From NCBI GenBank assembly GCA_937910785.1, contig CALDLG010000130.1, forward strand, positions 1 through 17,755: a stretch of DNA of 17,755 nucleotides. Reading direction: 5' to 3'. Below the pieces are notes generated by a model that was not told the origin of the DNA, did no database searches, and saw only the letters and a list, made by a program, of their open reading frames with translations. This document shows, piece by piece, positions 14,571-17,755 of this stretch; within the stretch, counting starts at the first letter, position 1, and each line of letters starts with the position of its first letter. The position numbers were made by a program, and so were the translations under genes. Origin of the DNA: an uncultured Lachnospiraceae bacterium (lineage in GTDB: Bacteria; Bacillota; Clostridia; Lachnospirales; Lachnospiraceae).

Positions 14571-15166
14571 CAGAAAGAGAAAAAATGCTGGCCGGAGAGC
14601 TTTACGACTGCGGCGATCCGGAGCTGCTTTCGCAATGGCATAAGGCCAAAAATCTGATCAGGGATTACAATCGGACGGATTCCGAGAATGCGGAAGAAAA
14701 AAAACGGATTCTGCATGAACTGCTCGGCGGGCATGAGAAAAACCTGTGGATCACCGCTCCCTTTTACGCAGACTACGGAAATAATATTTATTTCGGGGAT
14801 AACTGTGAAGTGAATATGAATTGTACTTTTCTGGATGATAACCGGATCGTCATTGGAAACAACGCCTTAATTGCTCCGAACGTTCAGATTTATACCGCCT
14901 TTCATCCGACCAATGCGGCCGACCGTTTCGGCCCGCCAAAAGAAGACGGCTCCTTCGCGTTCTGTAAAACGCAGACTGCTCCCGTCATCATTGGCGACCA
15001 CGTATGGATCGGCGGCGGAACGATCATCCTGCCCGGCGTTACCATTGGAGAAAACGTCGTTATCGGCGCCGGAAGCGTCGTTACCAGAGACATTCCCTCC
15101 AACACAGTAGCCTGTGGGACCCCCTGCCGGGTAATTCGGGAAAACAAATCATCTTCCCCCGTTTAA
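14567..15166 (+). CDS. Maltose/galactoside O-acetyltransferase family
   Basis: A 199-residue hexapeptide-repeat acyltransferase that transfers acetyl from acetyl-CoA to a sugar hydroxyl; LacA/Maa type, usually about 185-205 residues. The N-terminal Mac domain (MTEREKMLAGELYDCGDPEL) is followed by a left-handed beta-helix of hexapeptide repeats (IVIGNNALIAPNVQIYTAFHP; IIGDHVWIGGGTIILPGVTIG; VVIGAGSVVTRDIP). The catalytic His is His113 in TAFHPTNAADR. Typical acceptor sugars are maltose, glucose or galactosides; which applies here cannot be told. Translated from an ATGA overlap with the AraC gene. Its TAA stop interlocks with the stop of the convergent racemase relic. Confidence 0.95.
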   Translation: MTEREKMLAGELYDCGDPELLSQWHKAKNLIRDYNRTDSENAEEKKRILHELLGGHEKNLWITAPFYADYGNNIYFGDNCEVNMNCTFLDDNRIVIGNNALIAPNVQIYTAFHPTNAADRFGPPKEDGSFAFCKTQTAPVIIGDHVWIGGGTIILPGVTIGENVVIGAGSVVTRDIPSNTVACGTPCRVIRENKSSSPV

Positions 15167-15315
15167 ACCGCAATAACAGGAAGTCTTGCTCCCATTCTGC
15201 AAAGCAGTTCATTACTGATGCGGCCTGAGTCTGCCGCTATCTGCGGCGCAGCAAGCTCCGGTATACCCTCCGCGCCGATTAAAACAGCCGTATCTCCTGT
15301 TCTGACCTCCTCCAT
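15163..15315 (-). pseudogene. C-terminal relic of an alanine-racemase-like gene
   Basis: The last 50 codons read MEEVRTGDTAVLIGAEG, then a spacer, then GRISNELLCRMGARLPVIAV before TAA. This matches the end of Alr/VanT-type PLP racemases (GD..VLIG...TITNELLCRLG.RLP). Nothing upstream matches: the frame continues only to GTG 15360, whose first codons are the T tract of the MerR-gene terminator, and the N-terminal barrel with the PLP lysine is absent. There is no fitting ribosome site context for a 50-residue protein. It is probably the leftover 3' end of a deleted gene that once converged on the acetyltransferase. Confidence 0.65.
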
Positions 15316-15352
15316 TTGGAGGCTATAATACGATATCAATTTTTCCGCAACC

Positions 15353-15400
15353 AAAAACACAGGCAGAACGGCCGCTCAAAAGGCATGCCGTCCCGCCTGC
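15353..15400 (-). terminator. Intrinsic terminator of the MerR-family gene
   Basis: Minus strand GCAGGCGGGACGGC (15387-15400) pairs with GCCGTTCTGCCTGT (15359-15372) over 14 positions (three G-U), followed by GTTTTT (15353-15358). It begins five bases after the stop codon. Confidence 0.85.
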
Positions 15401-15404
15401 GTCT

Positions 15405-16133
15405 TTATCCGCGGCAGTAATGATCGATCGCGGCCGCACAGAATGCCGCGCAGCCGCTGCCGGCGGCCTTATCAATATTTTCCGTAAATTCACCGCCCGC
15501 TCCGTACATGGCGCCAAGTCCGGACAGAATTTCTTTCGTACAGGTATAATAATGTTTCGTAATATAATCCTGCAGCTTTTCCACCTGCCGCCGTACCTGC
15601 TCACAAGCCGGGTCCGCTTTCATCAGACCACCAAATTCCCTGAAAATATTCATCAATCCTTCGGAAATTGCGATCTCATCCTCCCGGCTGCGCTTCCGGC
15701 TCTTCTCCTCATATTCTCCGTAAGCGGCCGTATCCCCCCACTGCGCCTTTGCCTTTCTGGCATATTCATCCATTTTTTTCGTATCAAACGCCGTAAAATC
15801 CATATGGCTTCCTCCTGACATTTTTATTTTACGGGCAAAGGCAATGAGATTTTCCAGATGTTCCTTCTTCATGGTTAACAGTTCGATCTGCTGCTCCAAC
15901 GCAAGATCCTTGTCATATACGTCCAAGCTCATGATCTTCCCGATTTCTTTTAAGGAAAACTCCAGTTCTCTGAACAGCAGAATCTGCTGCAGCCGTTCCA
16001 TCGCCGTATCGTCATACAGCCGGTAACCGGATTCCGTAATATCTGACGGCTCCAGCAGTCCAATCTGATCATAATAATGCAGGGTGCGTATACTCACGCC
16101 TGTCAGCTTACTGACTTCTCTGACTGTCATCAT
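15405..16133 (-). CDS. MerR-family regulator with TipAS-like ligand domain
   Basis: A 242-residue activator. The N-terminal winged helix (about 1-70) reads MMTVREVSKLTGVSIRTLHYYDQIGLLEPS...GYRLYDD. A coiled-coil dimer helix (about 75-110, EQQIELLTMKKEHLENLIAFA) follows. The C-terminal domain (about 120-242) is of TipAS type (DEYARKAKAQWGDTAAYGEYE; EQVRRQVEKLQDYITKHYYTCTKEILSGLGAMY), which in TipA binds thiopeptide antibiotics and in relatives other amphipathic drugs. Start ATG 16133 has GGAAGGAGGT seven bases upstream. The promoter has the 19-bp spacer and dyad expected for self-activation. No obvious target gene other than itself is adjacent. Confidence 0.95.
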   Translation of the reverse strand: MMTVREVSKLTGVSIRTLHYYDQIGLLEPSDITESGYRLYDDTAMERLQQILLFRELEFSLKEIGKIMSLDVYDKDLALEQQIELLTMKKEHLENLIAFARKIKMSGGSHMDFTAFDTKKMDEYARKAKAQWGDTAAYGEYEEKSRKRSREDEIAISEGLMNIFREFGGLMKADPACEQVRRQVEKLQDYITKHYYTCTKEILSGLGAMYGAGGEFTENIDKAAGSGCAAFCAAAIDHYCRG

Positions 16134-16160
16134 GCTGTTTACCTCCTTCCGTATGATCAC

Positions 16161-16191
16161 AGTATATACTATGACGTTACGTCAGGGTCAA
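16161..16191 (-). promoter_or_regulatory. MerR-type promoter with operator in a 19-bp spacer
   Basis: Minus strand TTGACC (16186-16191), 19-bp spacer, TATACT (16161-16166). The perfect dyad TGACGT-A-ACGTCA (16172-16184) lies inside the spacer. MerR-family activators act by untwisting such over-long spacers, so this is very probably the autoregulatory site of the gene just downstream. Confidence 0.85.
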
Positions 16192-16217
16192 GAGCATTTT
16201 TTATTTTAATTCAGATG

Positions 16218-16811
16218 TCATTCTTTTCGTTCCGCAATAATTTCATCGATCAGCCCAAAATCCAACGCCTCTTCGGCCGACAGATAATGGTCCCTTTCCG
16301 TTGCGATTTCAATTTCCTCCACGGATTTTCCCGTATTCTGCGCCAGTATGGCATTCAGCCTCTTTTTGCTCCGCTGCATATGATCGGATATAATTTTTAT
16401 TTCCGTCGCCTGTCCCGAAACGCCTCCTCCAATAGCCGGCTGGTGAATCATAATCTCCGCATTCGGCAGCGCCATACGTTTCCCTTTCGTTCCGCCCGCC
16501 AGCAAAAAGGCTCCGAAGCTGGCCGCCATTCCAATGCAAATCGTGGACACGTCGCATTTCACAAACCGCATCGTGTCATAAATTGCAAAACCTGCCGAAA
16601 CAGAACCACCCGGACTATTGATATAAAGATGAATATCCTTCTCCGGGTCCTGCGCTTCCAGAAAAAGAAGCTGCGCGGCAATCAGCGCTGCCGACTCGTT
16701 ATCAACCTCTCTTCCCAGAAAAATAATTCTGTCGGATAAAAGTCTTGAAAAGATATCCTGACTTCGCTCTCCTCTGCCCGTTTGCTCCACTACATAAGGT
16801 ATCAGGCTCAT
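16218..16811 (-). CDS. clpP: ClpP protease subunit, divergent paralog
   Basis: A 197-residue ATP-dependent serine protease subunit that forms tetradecamers with a Clp/Hsp100 ATPase. The triad is intact: Ser98 in GMAASFGAFLL, His123 in MIHQP, Asp174 in TERDHYLSAEEA; the oxyanion/strand motif LYINSPGGSVSAG is present. It differs from the typical housekeeping form: GMAASFGAF in place of GMAASMGAF, a two-residue-longer handle entry (HQPAIGGGVSGQATE), and EIAT in place of the usual ERDT. It is not next to tig, clpX or lon, the usual context. Its ATG overlaps the stop of the AraC-type gene by four bases. Likely a second, regulated ClpP; which ATPase it uses is unknown. Confidence 0.93.
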   Translation of the reverse strand: MSLIPYVVEQTGRGERSQDIFSRLLSDRIIFLGREVDNESAALIAAQLLFLEAQDPEKDIHLYINSPGGSVSAGFAIYDTMRFVKCDVSTICIGMAASFGAFLLAGGTKGKRMALPNAEIMIHQPAIGGGVSGQATEIKIISDHMQRSKKRLNAILAQNTGKSVEEIEIATERDHYLSAEEALDFGLIDEIIAERKE

Positions 16812-17233
16812 GCCGCCATCCCGCCTCCCATCATCTCGGACTTAAACGGCATAAAACTGCCTGCCGACAGCATTTCAATTCTATTCCGGCCGGGCGTAAG
16901 GATACCGTTTCTCCGGTACTCCTGCGGCGTATGCAGATATTCCTGATGGAAGGCCTGCGTAAAAGCCTGCTGAGAGCTATATCCTGCCTCCAGCGCGATT
17001 TCGGTTATCGGCTTCTTTGACAACGCCAGCTGTCTGGCCGCCTCATTCAGGCGTCTGCTTCGGATATATTGATATAAAGTAATTCCGGTATTTTCCTTAA
17101 ATGCTCTTGCCAGATAGAACTTCGAATAATTCAGCTCCTCCGCGATCTTATCCAGACTCAGTCGGCCATCCGCGCTGTCCGGATGCTCCTCAATGTAAGA
17201 CAGTACCCTCTCCGTTACGTTTTGGCTGCTCAT
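16808..17233 (-). CDS. Short AraC-family regulator (DNA-binding domain plus short tail)
   Basis: A 141-residue protein with no N-terminal sensor domain, comparable in size to MarA/SoxS-type proteins. The two helix-turn-helix units occupy about 24-105: LSLDKIAEELNYSKFYLARAFKENTG and PITEIALEAGYSSQQAFTQAFHQEYLHTPQEYRR. A C-terminal tail of about 35 residues (PGRNRIEMLSAGSFMPFK, then a Met/Gly-rich end) has no recognised fold. ATG 17233 has GGGAG about ten bases upstream. Translationally coupled to clpP, it probably controls this operon, its level perhaps being set by expression or proteolysis; that is inference. Confidence 0.9.
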   Translation of the reverse strand: MSSQNVTERVLSYIEEHPDSADGRLSLDKIAEELNYSKFYLARAFKENTGITLYQYIRSRRLNEAARQLALSKKPITEIALEAGYSSQQAFTQAFHQEYLHTPQEYRRNGILTPGRNRIEMLSAGSFMPFKSEMMGGGMAA

Positions 17234-17303
17234 GGTATCTGTTCTCCCTTCTTTTATGCTTTTTTCGTACCATTTACGATAAGCAACAGTCTTTACGGAA
17301 GAA

Positions 17304-17332
17304 ATTATACCATTGTACGGCGCCCATGTCTT
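17304..17332 (-). promoter_or_regulatory. Promoter of the AraC/clpP operon
   Basis: Minus strand extended -10 TGG-TATAAT (-10 at 17304-17309) with AAGACA (17327-17332) at 17 bp as a partial -35. The leader to the ATG is about 65 bases. Confidence 0.65.
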
Positions 17333-17433
17333 AATGAAAATTGCCTTCTTGTGCGGAGGTGCTTGTTTTGTCAGAAAACACAGGAAAATGATTAAGATTC
17401 ATCAGGAAATGCCCGGCACATCGGAAGAGCCTT

Positions 17434-17755
17434 CTAATTATAAACCACAGGATCTGCAATAATGCACTGAAAGCCCATTCCCATTCCGTTATTCGGCCCT
17501 GAATCAACTTGAATCGTCAACAATGAACAATGATTAAGAGGTATATCCTCTATTTCAAACGGCTCTGTCGTAATACTCAATTCCGGGGAGGTATAAACAA
17601 TTGTATCATCTGCCTTAACTGTTATAATTGCATCGGAATTACCTTCTTCCTGTACTGCAAGTTTAAATTTTAAGAAAGAAAATTTTCTGTTCAGATTAAC
17701 AACTCAAACTTCCCACACCGTTTGGTGCGTTGAGCCTTGAAAAATCAATACTTTA
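17434..17755 (-). pseudogene. 3' end of a broken gene, carbohydrate-binding (NPCBM)-like domain
   Basis: The frame ending at TAG 17434-17436 is open to 17703 and encodes about 89 residues with real protein character: LKFKLAVQEEGNSDAIITV, DDTIVYTSPEL, LLTIQVDSG, then FQCIIADPVVYN at the end. The strand pattern and the final IxDPxxY resemble the C-terminal part of NPCBM-type carbohydrate-binding domains of secreted proteins. Upstream the frame meets TGA (17704-17706) without a start codon, whereas the +1 frame (SIDFSRLNAPNGVGSLSC, stop 17696-17698) is open to the window edge. This fits a frameshift near 17700 in a longer gene, or a truncated remnant. The domain name is tentative. Confidence 0.45.

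Noticed and set aside
15316..15360. Extension of the racemase relic to GTG 15360 as a 65-residue protein
   Set aside because: Its first codons are the T tract of the MerR-gene terminator and the extra residues do not resemble a racemase; no ribosome site.
16218..16811. Possible loss of the catalytic Asp in ClpP (EIAT instead of ERDT)
   Set aside because: Alignment by hand with the well-known Bacillus form places the catalytic Asp in the following ERDHYLS segment (Asp174), which is intact; the altered position is not the triad residue.
17388..17462. Plus-strand 24-codon frame starting MIKIHQEMPG
   Set aside because: Too short, overlaps the better-supported minus-strand gene end, and has only a distant purine-rich stretch upstream.
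1..17755. CRISPR arrays, tRNA genes, insertion sequences, prophage or integrase genes
   Set aside because: Looked for and not seen: no regularly spaced repeats apart from the in-frame 36-bp array, no cloverleaf with a TTCGA loop noticed, and no transposase or integrase motifs.

Overview
The window looks like chromosome from a low-to-mid GC Clostridia, most likely Lachnospiraceae. The grounds are AGGAGG-type ribosome binding sites, near-consensus sigma-A promoters, intrinsic terminators and the gene families present; no marker gene fixes the species. All assignments come from reading the sequence and translations, without any database search.

Region 1 (1-6050, minus strand). Next to the left edge a consensus promoter fires leftward into a leader with a boxA-like element, resembling the start of a clostridial rRNA operon. 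Then come a Glu-rich lipoprotein with its own promoter, a sensor kinase translationally coupled to an unrecognised 62-residue protein, a double-Cache chemoreceptor, and an OmpR-type response regulator. Kinase and regulator may be partners, but a separately terminated chemoreceptor gene lies between them.

Region 2 (6048-11280, minus strand). This holds a small conserved membrane protein; a two-gene operon of an unrecognised polytopic membrane protein followed by a secreted-SH3, single-TM protein with a tail of fourteen 12-residue basic repeats; and a second chemoreceptor of four-helix-bundle type. Terminators and promoters separate these units.

Region 3 (11277-15170). A metallo-beta-lactamase-fold protein and peptidase T form a leftward operon. 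Divergent from it, an AraC regulator with a cupin sensor and a maltose/galactoside-type O-acetyltransferase form a rightward operon with a 4-nt overlap.

Region 4 (15163-17755, minus strand). This contains the C-terminal relic of an alanine-racemase-like gene, a MerR/TipA-type regulator with a textbook 19-bp-spacer operator promoter, a divergent ClpP paralog coupled to a short AraC-type regulator, and at the right edge the 3' end of an apparently frameshifted gene for a carbohydrate-binding-like domain.

The genes do not form one pathway. The recurring theme is sensing and regulation: a kinase, a response regulator, two chemoreceptors, two AraC proteins and one MerR. No complete new system is evident. 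The least explained pieces are the polytopic/SH3-repeat operon, the 62-residue kinase-coupled protein, and the terminator-like hairpin in the first chemoreceptor leader.
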